Origin: Exiguobacterium acetylicum | GTDB taxonomy: Bacteria; Bacillota; Bacilli; Exiguobacteriales; Exiguobacteriaceae | Reading direction: 5' to 3' | NCBI RefSeq assembly: GCF_019890935.1 | Contig: NZ_CP082333.1 | Coordinates: forward strand, 336,001 to 400,000 | Length of the DNA: 64,000 bases | Shown: piece after piece, positions 42,232 to 50,446 of the stretch | How positions within the stretch are numbered: the first letter of the stretch is position 1 | Layout: the number at the start of each line of letters is the position of its first letter | Translations under genes and position numbers: made by a program | Notes under the pieces: model-generated | The model's input: the letters and a program-made list of their open reading frames with translations, nothing else | What the model was told of the DNA's origin: nothing | Database searches by the model: none

Positions 42232-43080
42232 TTAGGCCGTTTTAAGAATCCGGTAACCGAAGACGCTCAACAGGCTGAGTGTGAACAAAGCGAGTAAGAC
42301 GAGTGACAGATAAGGAAGACCGAACACTTTGACGATGACGCTTAAGGCGACGACACCATAAAAGATTCCTAACGTCTTTTGAACGAACGGTTCATTGAAG
42401 CGATGCAAGAGTGACGCGCCGAGTGGTGAGCCGATGAACGCACCGATGATTAAAGCAATCCCGAGTGATAACGGAGCGCTGGTTCCGGAAGCAATATAAC
42501 TCGTCACTCCTCCAAGAACGATCAATGTCGCAGAGGCGATACTCGTTCCGATTGCTTGTTTGAGCGGGAAGCGAACCCAGGCGAGCAAGAGCGGTGTCAA
42601 CAAGAATCCACCGCTGACACCCATCAATGACGAGAGGATTCCGGCAGCAAGTCCGATGACAGCGAGCTTTACGATCGAAGCATCATGGACGGGAAAAGAC
42701 GAACGTTCCTTTGAACGGGGACGAAGGAACTGAATCGAAAAACCAATCAGTAAAACGATGTAGAGACTCGATAAGACGACATCAGCACCAGCATGACGCT
42801 CGAGCCAAAAGACGACTGGTGTAATCAACGCAGAACCGATGATGCCGGACAGACCAATAATCCCGGCATCACGAAAACGGAATGTTTTTAATCGAAGATG
42901 TGAAAGCGTGCCGGTCACAGTCGATCCGAGTGTCAGTAACAGACTGAGGACGATCGCGGTGCTGGCTTCATAGCCGAGAATCAATAACAGTGGGGTCAGG
43001 ATGATGCCGCCGCCGATTCCGAAAAAGCCAGAGAGTATGCCGATGGTTGCTCCTAACAAAATAAATGAGATATACATCAT
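42232..43080 (-). CDS. TauE/SafE-type sulfite/organosulfur exporter (first copy)
   Basis: The 282-residue protein has about eight hydrophobic helices and the two-fold TauE/SafE repeat: GFFGIGGGIILTPLL near residue 20 and SLMGVSGGFLLTPLL near 155, each a Gly-rich half-site. These proteins export sulfite, sulfoacetate or related anions. It is divergent from a LysR gene, which probably controls it. It differs from the second TauE-like protein at 47790. The ATG at 43080 follows AAGAAGGA. Confidence 0.88.
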   Translation of the reverse strand: MMYISFILLGATIGILSGFFGIGGGIILTPLLLILGYEASTAIVLSLLLTLGSTVTGTLSHLRLKTFRFRDAGIIGLSGIIGSALITPVVFWLERHAGADVVLSSLYIVLLIGFSIQFLRPRSKERSSFPVHDASIVKLAVIGLAAGILSSLMGVSGGFLLTPLLLAWVRFPLKQAIGTSIASATLIVLGGVTSYIASGTSAPLSLGIALIIGAFIGSPLGASLLHRFNEPFVQKTLGIFYGVVALSVIVKVFGLPYLSLVLLALFTLSLLSVFGYRILKTA

Positions 43081-43195
43081 GAAACAGTCCTTCTTTCTAA
43101 TACGTGATACCTTGAGTATGAAAGAGGAATACCAGATTATAAAAATGAATTAATTATATATAAATGATTATGAAATGTAATAAGGAGGGGTATTG

Positions 43196-44044
43196 TTGAA
43201 ATTAACTGAACTGAGAACGTTCGTCACACTCGTTGAAACACGTCACTTTACGAAAACAGCGGAACAGTTATTTCTGTCGCAACCGACGGTCAGTGTTCAC
43301 GTCAAACGACTAGAAGAAGAGATCGGACATTCATTGTTAATACGTGATTCATTCACAATAGGGGTCGAGGTATCGGAAATGGGCTGGATTGTCTATCGCC
43401 ATGCAAAAGAAATTCTTTTCCAGCTCGAACAGATGCAGTCCCAGCTGGATGAATCGGAAGGTGTCTTCCGCGGAACCTTACGGATCGGAGCAACGCATAC
43501 GATTCACGAAATGTTGCTCGATAACATGATTCATCTGTTTTCAAGCGTTCATCCTAAGGTATCACTAGATATCCAGTTAATGAACCATGATCAAGTGGCA
43601 GCAGCTTTACGACATCGTGAGATTGATCTCGGGATGATCGAAGGAGAACTGACACTTGATGGAATCAAACAAATCGTCTTTGCGAAAGATCAACTGCACA
43701 TCATGGGTGCGTCCCACCTTTCGTTAAAAGATGCAACGTGGATCGTTCGTGAAGAAGGATCTGCATCCCGCTATGCGCTCGATCGTTGGCTAGATGCTTC
43801 GTCGATCGTTCCCGCACGAACGATTACAGTCGATGCCAACTATTTAGTGCGTCAACTTGTTTTTAATGGGAGTGGCATTGCAGCCTTGTCGGAACGACTC
43901 GTCACGTCTTTCCCGTTCGAGTCCTTTACGCTTCATGCGAAAGGGATTTCTAAACGAACGTTTCGTTATCTGTTACCAGAGAAGATGCCGACTCGCCTTG
44001 CAGAACATTGGATCACTTTTTTACAGGCGAATTGGAAAGGTTAA
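43196..44044 (+). CDS. LysR family regulator
   Basis: The 282-residue protein has an N-terminal winged helix (LTELRTFVTLVETRHFTKTA, then SQPTVSVHVKRLE, residues 3-40) and a ligand-binding domain (about 90-280). The TTG at 43196 is preferred over TTG 43193 because AAGGAGGGG is then 7 bases away. Divergent transcription with the TauE-type exporter and the sulfur genes around it suggest control of sulfite or sulfur export, as for CysL-type regulators; the effector is unknown. Confidence 0.85.
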   Translation: MKLTELRTFVTLVETRHFTKTAEQLFLSQPTVSVHVKRLEEEIGHSLLIRDSFTIGVEVSEMGWIVYRHAKEILFQLEQMQSQLDESEGVFRGTLRIGATHTIHEMLLDNMIHLFSSVHPKVSLDIQLMNHDQVAAALRHREIDLGMIEGELTLDGIKQIVFAKDQLHIMGASHLSLKDATWIVREEGSASRYALDRWLDASSIVPARTITVDANYLVRQLVFNGSGIAALSERLVTSFPFESFTLHAKGISKRTFRYLLPEKMPTRLAEHWITFLQANWKG

Positions 44045-44100
44045 ATGCAAAAAGATTTCCGGACGTTCTACAATGGCGACAAAATCGGAAATCTTTTCTG

Positions 44101-44129
44101 TTGACTTATACCCCTATAGGTATTATTGT
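44101..44129 (+). promoter_or_regulatory. Sigma-A promoter with CstR-type operator in its spacer
   Basis: TTGACT (44101-44106), a 17-base spacer and TATTGT (44124-44129) form a near-consensus promoter. The spacer holds ATACCCCTATAGGTAT (44108-44123), a palindrome of the CstR/CsoR type, so repressor binding would block RNA polymerase. It drives cstR itself. Confidence 0.75.
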
Positions 44130-44188
44130 ATGAAATGTACCAACGAGGTATGACGCATGTCACATTTAAAAAAGGAGATGGACTTCAT

Positions 44189-44452
44189 ATGGAAAACGGT
44201 TATGAAGATCGCATCATTCATCGGATGAATCGGATTGAAGGACAAATCCACGGAATCGTTCGAATGATGAAAGAAGAGGCGTCCTGTAAGGATGTCGTCA
44301 CACAACTGAGCGCGACACGTAGTGCAATCGATCGCGTCATCGGTCTTGTCGTCAGTGAAAACTTGATCGACTGTGTCCGTCAGGATGATGCGACGGAAAA
44401 TCATGAACAAGCCGTTGCAGAGGCTGTTCAACTCTTAATGAAAAGCAGATAA
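44189..44452 (+). CDS. cstR: CstR-type persulfide-sensing repressor (CsoR family)
   Basis: The 87-residue all-helical protein has the DUF156 layout. Sensor residues are Cys33 (ASCKDV) and Cys62 (NLIDC), while the position of CsoR's copper-binding His is Asn58. The ENLI(D/E)C pattern matches Staphylococcus CstR, which crosslinks its two Cys with polysulfide and lets go of DNA, rather than copper-sensing CsoR. ATG 44189 follows AAAGGAG; a longer upstream frame overlaps the promoter. Its operator lies at 44108, and similar sites precede other sulfur genes. Confidence 0.9.
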   Translation: MENGYEDRIIHRMNRIEGQIHGIVRMMKEEASCKDVVTQLSATRSAIDRVIGLVVSENLIDCVRQDDATENHEQAVAEAVQLLMKSR

Positions 44453-44470
44453 AATTTTTTACGAATTAAT

Positions 44471-44486
44471 ATACCCCTTAGGGTAA
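44471..44486 (+). promoter_or_regulatory. CstR-type operator before the sulfur operon
   Basis: ATACCCCTTAGGGTAA matches the cstR operator in both half-sites except the last base. It lies 22 bases before the DsrE-like gene. Confidence 0.65.
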
Positions 44487-44507
44487 AAACTTGGAGGAAT
44501 TACGTTC

Positions 44508-44987
44508 ATGTCAGATACGAAAAAAACAACCATCGTTTTATTTAGTGGAGAGTACGACAAAGTCATGGCAGCTTATATCATTGCCAACGGTGCAGCCGCA
44601 TACGATCACGAAGTCACGATTTTTCATACCTTCTGGGGTTTGAATGCGATGCGTAAGGATGAACCGATCCAGCCGGATAAAACATTCCTTGAGAAGATGT
44701 TCGGTAAGTTCATGCCACGCGGTGCTGATAAGATGCCACTCTCGAAAATGAACTTCGGTGGTGCAGGTCAAAAAATGATTAAAAACGTCATGAAGAAGCA
44801 CAATGCGATGCCACTTCCAGACTTAATTGAATTAGCGAAAGAACAGGATGTCAAACTCGTCGCCTGTACGATGACGATGGATTTACTCGGTTTAAAACAG
44901 GAAGAATTACACGACGGGATTGAGTATGCAGGTGTTGCCGCCTACCTCGCCGATGCGGAGAACGGAAACGTCAATCTATTCATCTAA
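44508..44987 (+). CDS. DsrE-like sulfur-relay protein
   Basis: The 159-residue protein matches the DsrE2 group of peroxiredoxin-like sulfur carriers: TTIVLFSGEYDKVMAAYII at the start, FHTFWGLNAMR near residue 44, and a conserved CTMTMDLLGL segment near residue 124 with the likely sulfur-carrying Cys. It is first in an operon of rhodaneses and TusA proteins, so it should pass sulfane sulfur among them. ATG follows TTGGAGG. Confidence 0.88.
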   Translation: MSDTKKTTIVLFSGEYDKVMAAYIIANGAAAYDHEVTIFHTFWGLNAMRKDEPIQPDKTFLEKMFGKFMPRGADKMPLSKMNFGGAGQKMIKNVMKKHNAMPLPDLIELAKEQDVKLVACTMTMDLLGLKQEELHDGIEYAGVAAYLADAENGNVNLFI

Positions 44988-45009
44988 TGATCTGAAGGAG
45001 GAATGACGC

Positions 45010-45369
45010 ATGGATGTACTATCGATTATCTTGTTGCTCGTCGTCGGCTATCTTGCTTATAAGATGTTCGCCCCAACAAAAGGCGTCAAGCAAGTGTCGA
45101 CCACGGAACTGAAGCCGTTACTAAACGACCGCAAACGATTTTATCTCGATGTTCGGACACCGGCAGAATTCAAAGGCAATCACATCAAAGGATTTAAGAA
45201 CATTCCGTTACAAACGCTAAACAGTCAGCTGAATCAAATCCCGAAAGACAAAGAAGTTCTCGTCATCTGTCAAAGCGGGATGCGAAGCAAACAAGCCGTC
45301 AAAGTACTAAAAAAAGCTGGTTATTCAAATGTCACGGAAGTCCGTGGCGGAATGAATGCCTGGCGCTAA
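45010..45369 (+). CDS. Membrane-anchored rhodanese
   Basis: The 119-residue protein has one N-terminal membrane helix (about 4-20) and a rhodanese domain with loop CQSGMRS (Cys near residue 88). Anchoring would place persulfide chemistry at the membrane, near the TauE exporter encoded downstream. The ATG follows AAGGAGG, and the gap to the DsrE-like gene is 22 bases, so it is in the same operon. Confidence 0.9.
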   Translation: MDVLSIILLLVVGYLAYKMFAPTKGVKQVSTTELKPLLNDRKRFYLDVRTPAEFKGNHIKGFKNIPLQTLNSQLNQIPKDKEVLVICQSGMRSKQAVKVLKKAGYSNVTEVRGGMNAWR

Positions 45370-45394
45370 ATCGAATCAAGAGGAGGAATTGAAC

Positions 45395-45691
45395 ATGAAA
45401 CGCATGACAGCAACAGAAGTACAGGAAAAAATCGAACGTGGTGAACAACTGAACGTCATTGATGTCCGGGAAGTCGATGAAGTCAAAGAAGGAATGATTC
45501 CGGGAGCGATCCATATTCCACTTGGATTGATTGAATTCAAGGTGAACGAACTCGACAAGAAAAAAGAGTATGTCATGGTATGCCGTTCTGGTGCGCGCAG
45601 TGGTCGCGCAACGACATATCTCGAAGGACAAGGATATGACGTGACGAACATGGATGGCGGCATGATGTCGTACGAAGGCGAAACAAAATAA
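45395..45691 (+). CDS. Single-domain rhodanese, paralog of 33433
   Basis: The 98-residue protein is one rhodanese domain with loop CRSGARS (Cys near 64) and ends in the same GGMMSYEG segment as the 33433 rhodanese, showing duplication. The Cys loop differs, so kinetics may too. ATG 45395 follows AGAGGAGG; an in-frame start upstream overlaps the previous gene. Cytoplasmic, operon member. Confidence 0.9.
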   Translation: MKRMTATEVQEKIERGEQLNVIDVREVDEVKEGMIPGAIHIPLGLIEFKVNELDKKKEYVMVCRSGARSGRATTYLEGQGYDVTNMDGGMMSYEGETK

Positions 45692-45706
45692 TACCCCACA
45701 CCGTAA
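45691..45706 (+). promoter_or_regulatory. CstR-type site inside the sulfur operon
   Basis: ATACCCCACACCGTAA starts with the same ATACCCC half-site and ends GTAA like 44471. It sits directly at the previous stop codon and 14 bases before the TusA-rhodanese gene, so it may control an internal promoter. Confidence 0.5.
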
Positions 45707-45719
45707 AGGAGCGAATTGT

Positions 45720-46295
45720 ATGACTAGGATTAAATCAGATATCGTATTGGACGCTAAAGGTCTCGCTTGTCCGATGCCGATCGTTCGGACGAAAAAAACG
45801 ATCAAGACGTTAGAACCTGGACAAGTCATCGAAGTCCAGGCGACGGATAAAGGATCAACTGCAGATCTCCGTGCCTGGGCAAACAGCACCGGCAATCATT
45901 ATTTAGGCACGATTGAAGAAGGCGAAGTGCTCCGTCATTACGTTCGGAAATCAACAGGTGATGTCACGGAACCAGCAGCATTCGCTCAAACCGTCGATAA
46001 CGCAACAGTCGAAGCAGCACGTCAAGACGACTCGATCACGGTACTTGATGTTCGTGAACAAGCAGAATATGCCTTCGCCCATGTACCGGGAGCCATCAAT
46101 ATTCCGTTAGGCGAACTGGAGACACGCCATGCAGAACTGGATTCAAATCAGACGATTTATGTCATCTGCCGGACAGGTAGCCGAAGTGACATGGCATGCC
46201 GACAGCTCAGTGACAAGGGGTATACGGTCCACAATGTCGTACCGGGTATGCAGGAATGGGCGTCTGAGACGACGACACTCGTTTCAGCGAAATAA
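45720..46295 (+). CDS. TusA-rhodanese fusion (CstA-like)
   Basis: The 191-residue protein has an N-terminal TusA domain (about 6-78; sulfur-carrying Cys in [11 protein letters not shown]) and a C-terminal rhodanese domain (about 95-185; loop CRTGSRS). This is a shorter relative of CstA, which also carries a TusA and a rhodanese unit and a DsrE part; here the DsrE-like unit is the separate gene at 44508. It should pass persulfide sulfur between its two Cys. The ATG follows AAAGGAG. Confidence 0.9.
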   Translation: MTRIKSDIVLDAKGLACPMPIVRTKKTIKTLEPGQVIEVQATDKGSTADLRAWANSTGNHYLGTIEEGEVLRHYVRKSTGDVTEPAAFAQTVDNATVEAARQDDSITVLDVREQAEYAFAHVPGAINIPLGELETRHAELDSNQTIYVICRTGSRSDMACRQLSDKGYTVHNVVPGMQEWASETTTLVSAK

Positions 46296-46330
46296 TACAA
46301 CAGCGTAAAGTAGAGGAGGAACGAGTAGAT

Positions 46331-47467
46331 ATGGCACAAGCAATGACAGCCGCACAAGTTACAAAAAAAATCATTGGACGTGAGTCTCTGTTCATCTTAG
46401 ATGTCCGGAATGAGGATGCGTTTCAAGATTGGAAAATCGAAGGAGAGAACTTCAAGTACCTCAACATTCCGTATTTTGAATTGTTGGATGGTGTCGAGGA
46501 GATTCTCGATCAGCTTCCGACGGATCAGGATGTTCTCGTCGTTTGCGCAAAAGAAGGTTCATCGATTTTCGTCGCCGATATGCTAGAAGAAGCAGGACGA
46601 GACGTATCGTATCTGTCAGGCGGTATGAAAGCATGGAGTGAACATCTAGAACCGATTTCACTCGGAACGCTGAACGAAACAGGAACTGATCAAGGCGAAG
46701 TCGTTCAGTTCGTTCGAATCGGTAAAGGGTGTCTCTCGTATATGGTCATCTCAGAAGGAGAGGCCGTACTCATCGACGCGACACGAATGACAGATGTGTA
46801 TTTGGATTATGCCGCATCACGCAACGTCACGATTAAGCATGTGTTTGATACACATCTTCATGCGGATCATATTTCTGGAGGACGCGACATCGCCGAAAAA
46901 ACAGGCGCGACATACTGGTTGCCGCCAAAAGATGCGACGGATGTCACATTCGATTATGCACCACTTGAAGACGGTAGTACGGTTCAAGTGGGGGATACAG
47001 CGATTGAAGTACGCGCTCTTTATTCCCCGGGACATACGATTGGATCGACTTCATTCATCGTCGATCAGCGTTATTTATTGACGGGTGATATCTTGTTCAT
47101 CGACTCGATTGGTCGTCCGGATTTAGCCGGTCTCGCGGAAGATTGGGTCGGCGACTTACGCGATTCACTCTACAACACGTATCGTGATCTTTCACCAGAA
47201 CTCATCGTCTTACCGGCACATTTCATGATCATTGAAGAATTGAACACGGATGGTAGTGTAGCGGAAAAATTAAGCATCTTGCTTGCGAACAATCATGGTC
47301 TCAACATCGACGATGAAGCAACATTCCGGAAAATGGTCACAGAGAACCTGCCGCCACAACCGAACGCATATCAAGATATCCGTGAAACAAACATGGGGAA
47401 ACAGACACCCGATCTTGAAACACAACGGGAAATGGAAGTCGGACCGAACCGCTGTGCGGTACGCTAA
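46331..47467 (+). CDS. Rhodanese-metallo-beta-lactamase fusion
   Basis: The 378-residue protein has an N-terminal rhodanese domain (about 5-105) with an unusual loop CAKEGSS lacking the normal Arg, then a metallo-beta-lactamase domain (about 120-320) with [34 protein letters not shown] and PAHF. This is the reverse domain order of CstB. The metal site fits an ETHE1-like persulfide dioxygenase. So the cell has two such enzymes with opposite architecture. The ATG follows GAGGAGG. Operon member. Confidence 0.88.
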   Translation: MAQAMTAAQVTKKIIGRESLFILDVRNEDAFQDWKIEGENFKYLNIPYFELLDGVEEILDQLPTDQDVLVVCAKEGSSIFVADMLEEAGRDVSYLSGGMKAWSEHLEPISLGTLNETGTDQGEVVQFVRIGKGCLSYMVISEGEAVLIDATRMTDVYLDYAASRNVTIKHVFDTHLHADHISGGRDIAEKTGATYWLPPKDATDVTFDYAPLEDGSTVQVGDTAIEVRALYSPGHTIGSTSFIVDQRYLLTGDILFIDSIGRPDLAGLAEDWVGDLRDSLYNTYRDLSPELIVLPAHFMIIEELNTDGSVAEKLSILLANNHGLNIDDEATFRKMVTENLPPQPNAYQDIRETNMGKQTPDLETQREMEVGPNRCAVR

Positions 47468-47510
47468 ACCGACGTATAACGAATATCAAATCATTCAGGA
47501 GGAATACAAC

Positions 47511-47738
47511 ATGAAATCAGAACTCGTACTCGACGCAAAAGGACTTGCTTGTCCGATGCCAATCGTAAAAACAAAAAAAGCCATCGCTGGACTCGAATCA
47601 GGTCAAATCCTTGAAGTCCATGCAACGGATAAAGGGGCAAAAAACGATCTTCAGGCGTGGGCGACATCAGGTGGTCATGAACTCGTCAAACATGAAGAAG
47701 AAGCAAGCGTCCTAAAATTCTGGATTCAAAAAGGTTAA
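47511..47738 (+). CDS. TusA sulfur carrier
   Basis: The 75-residue protein is a full TusA domain with [11 protein letters not shown] holding the sulfur-carrying Cys (near residue 13). It is nearly the same as the TusA half of the 45720 protein, so one is a duplicate of the other. ATG 47511 follows CAGGAGG. It ends the main sulfur operon before a terminator. Confidence 0.92.
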   Translation: MKSELVLDAKGLACPMPIVKTKKAIAGLESGQILEVHATDKGAKNDLQAWATSGGHELVKHEEEASVLKFWIQKG

Positions 47739-47743
47739 TTTCG

Positions 47744-47775
47744 AAAAGAGAGCTGATTTACGGCTCTCTTTTTTA
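47744..47775 (+). terminator. Terminator/attenuator after tusA
   Basis: AAAAGAGAGC pairs with GCTCTCTTTT (47763-47772), loop of 9, with T6. The exporter follows after 15 bases, so it may lower its expression. Confidence 0.8.
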
Positions 47776-47789
47776 AGGAGTGATAAACG

Positions 47790-48566
47790 ATGGAATTCGG
47801 TTTTATCGTGACGATTTTCTTAATCGGATTTGTCGGATCCTACATTTCAGGAATGTTAGGAATTGGCGGTTCAATCATTAAATATCCGATGTTATTGTAT
47901 ATCCCGCCGCTACTCGGCTTTGCAGCATTTTCTGCCCATGAGGTTGCTGGAATCAGTGCGATTCAAGTCTTTTTTGCGACGATTGGTGGCGTCTGGGCTT
48001 ACCGAAAAGGCGGTTATTTGAATAAATCATTGATCGTCTACATGGGGGGATCGATTTTAATCGGTAGCTTCATCGGTGCGTATGGTTCAAATATCCTGGC
48101 TGAAGACACAATCAACATCGTCTATGGTGTTCTTGCGTTAACGGCAGCGATCATGATGTTCGTTCCGAAAAAGGGAATCGACGACATTCCACTTGATCAG
48201 GTCCAGTTCAACAAAACCATTGCGGCGGTATCGGCATTCATCGTAGGTGTCGGAGCCGGAATCGTCGGTGCGGCAGGTGCCTTTTTACTCGTTCCGATCA
48301 TGCTCGTCCTCTTGAAAATCCCGACACGGATGACGATTGCTTCGTCATTAGCGATCACGTTCATTTCGTCGATCGGCGCAACGGTTGGTAAAATCACGAC
48401 CGGGCAAGTCGACTGGGGTCCTGCGGCAATCATGGTCGTTGCTAGTTTAATTGCAGCACCACTTGGCGCAATCGCCGGGAAGAAGATGAACACGAAGATT
48501 CTCCAAGTCATTCTTGCTGTCCTGATTTTAGCGACAGCTGTGAAGATTTGGATCGACATCCTGTGA
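47790..48566 (+). CDS. TauE/SafE-type sulfur anion exporter (second copy)
   Basis: The 258-residue protein has about eight membrane helices and the duplicated Gly-rich half-sites ([17 protein letters not shown] near residue 20 and [14 protein letters not shown] near 160). In the cst operon of Staphylococcus a TauE exporter sits beside cstA, cstB and sqr, so this copy is likely the true CstR-linked exporter of sulfite or thiosulfate. The ATG follows TAAGGAG. No sulfide:quinone reductase gene is seen in the window. Confidence 0.88.
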   Translation: MEFGFIVTIFLIGFVGSYISGMLGIGGSIIKYPMLLYIPPLLGFAAFSAHEVAGISAIQVFFATIGGVWAYRKGGYLNKSLIVYMGGSILIGSFIGAYGSNILAEDTINIVYGVLALTAAIMMFVPKKGIDDIPLDQVQFNKTIAAVSAFIVGVGAGIVGAAGAFLLVPIMLVLLKIPTRMTIASSLAITFISSIGATVGKITTGQVDWGPAAIMVVASLIAAPLGAIAGKKMNTKILQVILAVLILATAVKIWIDIL

Positions 48567-48572
48567 ACGAAA

Positions 48573-48628
48573 GAACGCTCTACTTGTATGATGTTTCCTT
48601 TACGAAACAATGTACAGGTAGAGCGTTT
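48573..48628. terminator. Long hairpin between convergent genes
   Basis: AACGCTCTAC pairs with GTAGAGCGTT at the base, with further pairing of TTGTA..TGTTTC segments inside. It separates the exporter (+) from the DUF302 gene (-). Confidence 0.75.
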
Positions 48629-48630
48629 TG

Positions 48631-49017
48631 TTATTGTGTAGCTTGATCGATTACGTGTCGTAACGTATGTTCGACTTCTTTTGCGACAGTTTGAAGTGCT
48701 GCCTCGTCTGCTAAGTCCATCAAGGCAGTTGGTTTTGGCATTCCGACTTTCGTTTGTCCTTTTTCGGTATAGACGACGATTTTACATGGAAGAAAGTAAC
48801 CGGCCCGTAAGTCATGGGAAACGACGCGGTGCGCCTCTTTAGGTTGGCATACCTCTAAAATGTGATAACTTTCATTAAAAGAGAGTTCTTTTTCTTCGAA
48901 TTTGTTTGCTAAATCAAACTCCCATAAGACACCGAACGATGCCTCGGAGAGAGCTTGCTTCAGTTGAGTCATGACGTGATCTAAATCGTGATGTGACGTT
49001 ACAGTGTAATCAAACAT
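48631..49017 (-). CDS. DUF302 protein
   Basis: The 128-residue protein is a DUF302 fold: SFGVLWEFDLANKFEEKE near residue 27 and HILEVCQPKEAHRVV near 52, with a following YFLPCKIVVY strand pair. These proteins often sit with sulfur and CsoR-type genes; function unproven. The ATG at 49017 has a CstR-like half-site (ATACCCC) over its ribosome binding region, so it may share the regulon. Two Cys residues might bind sulfur or metal. Confidence 0.88.
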   Translation of the reverse strand: MFDYTVTSHHDLDHVMTQLKQALSEASFGVLWEFDLANKFEEKELSFNESYHILEVCQPKEAHRVVSHDLRAGYFLPCKIVVYTEKGQTKVGMPKPTALMDLADEAALQTVAKEVEHTLRHVIDQATQ

Positions 49018-49019
49018 AA

Positions 49020-49038
49020 ATACCCCTCCTGGTGTTAT
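49020..49038 (-). promoter_or_regulatory. Possible CstR-type site before DUF302 gene
   Basis: On the + strand ATACCCCTCCTGGTGTTAT shares the ATACCCC half-site, but its AGGAGGGG complement is also the ribosome binding site, so the match is weaker evidence. Confidence 0.4.
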
Positions 49039-49203
49039 TTGATATATAGTCTATTCCCTGATTGGACTTCTTTAATCCGGAAGATCCAATGTGCTCCGTT
49101 TGAGCACATGCTACGACAAGACGGCATGAGCGCGGTACAGTTAAATAAAAGAACATCCAATAGACGTCATGCGACGTAAGCTAAATAAAGGAGGCGAAGG
49201 GAG

Positions 49204-50304
49204 ATGAAGAAACGAATGTGGACGATTGTATCAGTCATCGGTCTCATCGTCATCATGGTCGGGGGATACTTCGTGTTCCAGCAACAGCAGGCAAAATCAA
49301 GCGGCAGTAAGGAATTAAGTTATCAACCGGAAGAAACGGCGATTTTAGCTGGCGGATGCTTTTGGTGTATGGAGCCACCGTTCGAAAGGTTAAAAGGCGT
49401 CAAATCCGTCATTTCTGGTTACACGGGCGGCGATGTTGAAAATCCGACGTATAATCAAGTGTCAGCGGAGACGACAGGTCATCGGGAAGCTGTATTGATC
49501 ACATTTGATCCGAACGTCATCTCGTACAAGCAATTGTTGGATGTCTACTGGCGCCAGATTGATCCGACGGATGCAGATGGTCAATTCGTCGACCGTGGTG
49601 AGTCTTATACGACGGCTATTTTCTATACGAATGAGAAACAAAAAGAAATCGCAGCACAATCGAAACAGGATTTAGAGAAACAACAGATCTTCGATGATAA
49701 AATCGTCACACCGTTGATTGCGGCTGGTCCTTTTTATGAAGCGGAAGCATATCATCAGGATTACTATTTGAAGAGTGAGAAAAAGTATAAGTTTTACCGG
49801 GCAGCTTCTGGACGCGACGACTTCATCAACCGTTACTGGAATGATCAACCAAAGCTTGATCTTCCAACCTATCCAAAATTATCAGACGCAGAAATCAAAA
49901 AGAAATTAACTGCCATCCAGTATAAAGTGACACAAGAGGATGGAACGGAGCCGGCGTTTGATAATCCGTATCACGATTTGAAAGCAGACGGGATCTATGT
50001 CGATCTGATTTCTGGAGAACCATTGTTTTCATCAAACGATAAATATGATTCGAAGACAGGATGGCCAAGTTTCACGAAACCACTCGAGCCAGGTAATATC
50101 ATTGAGAAAAGTGACTTTTCAATCGGCATGAAACGGATGGAAGTCCGGAGTCGTCATGGAAATGCCCATCTCGGACATGTCTTCTCGGATGGTCCAGAGC
50201 CAACAGGGCTTCGGTATTGTATGAACTCAGCCGCTTTACGTTTTATTCCGAAAGAGGACTTGAAACAAGAAGGATACGGTGAATATGTAGCAGATTTTAA
50301 ATAA
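49204..50304 (+). CDS. msrAB: Membrane-anchored methionine sulfoxide reductase MsrAB
   Basis: The 366-residue protein starts with a membrane anchor (about 7-27), then MsrA (about 42-190) with [11 protein letters not shown], then MsrB (about 225-355) with GWPSFTKPL and the catalytic [11 protein letters not shown]. Fused MsrAB on the outer face of the membrane repairs both S- and R-sulfoxides in surface proteins. The usual Bacillota enzyme is cytoplasmic, so the anchor is notable. The ATG follows AAGGAGGCG. Ends before a stem. Confidence 0.92.
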   Translation: MKKRMWTIVSVIGLIVIMVGGYFVFQQQQAKSSGSKELSYQPEETAILAGGCFWCMEPPFERLKGVKSVISGYTGGDVENPTYNQVSAETTGHREAVLITFDPNVISYKQLLDVYWRQIDPTDADGQFVDRGESYTTAIFYTNEKQKEIAAQSKQDLEKQQIFDDKIVTPLIAAGPFYEAEAYHQDYYLKSEKKYKFYRAASGRDDFINRYWNDQPKLDLPTYPKLSDAEIKKKLTAIQYKVTQEDGTEPAFDNPYHDLKADGIYVDLISGEPLFSSNDKYDSKTGWPSFTKPLEPGNIIEKSDFSIGMKRMEVRSRHGNAHLGHVFSDGPEPTGLRYCMNSAALRFIPKEDLKQEGYGEYVADFK

Positions 50305-50315
50305 TCATTAAAAGG

Positions 50316-50352
50316 CATCCGGTGCTCATATGCATCGGATGCCTTTCCTTTC
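50316..50352 (+). terminator. Terminator after msrAB
   Basis: AAAGGCATCCG pairs with CGGATGCCTTT around a TGCTCATATG-type loop. The tail TCCTTT is only moderately T-rich. Confidence 0.75.
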
Positions 50353-50446
50353 AAAATTGTAAGATACATCCATAAAATAAATATCCATTTTATCCATATC
50401 CTGTTTATAATCAAGAAAGTACATCCATCTTGAAGGAGGAACATGT

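Noticed and set aside
44189-44452. Copper sensor CsoR
   Set aside because: The His of the copper site is Asn58 and the ENLIDC pattern plus sulfur neighbours fit CstR instead.
45332-45895. 187-codon reverse-strand frame over the rhodanese genes
   Set aside because: It is opposite two genes with clear rhodanese/TusA motifs and has no supporting start site.
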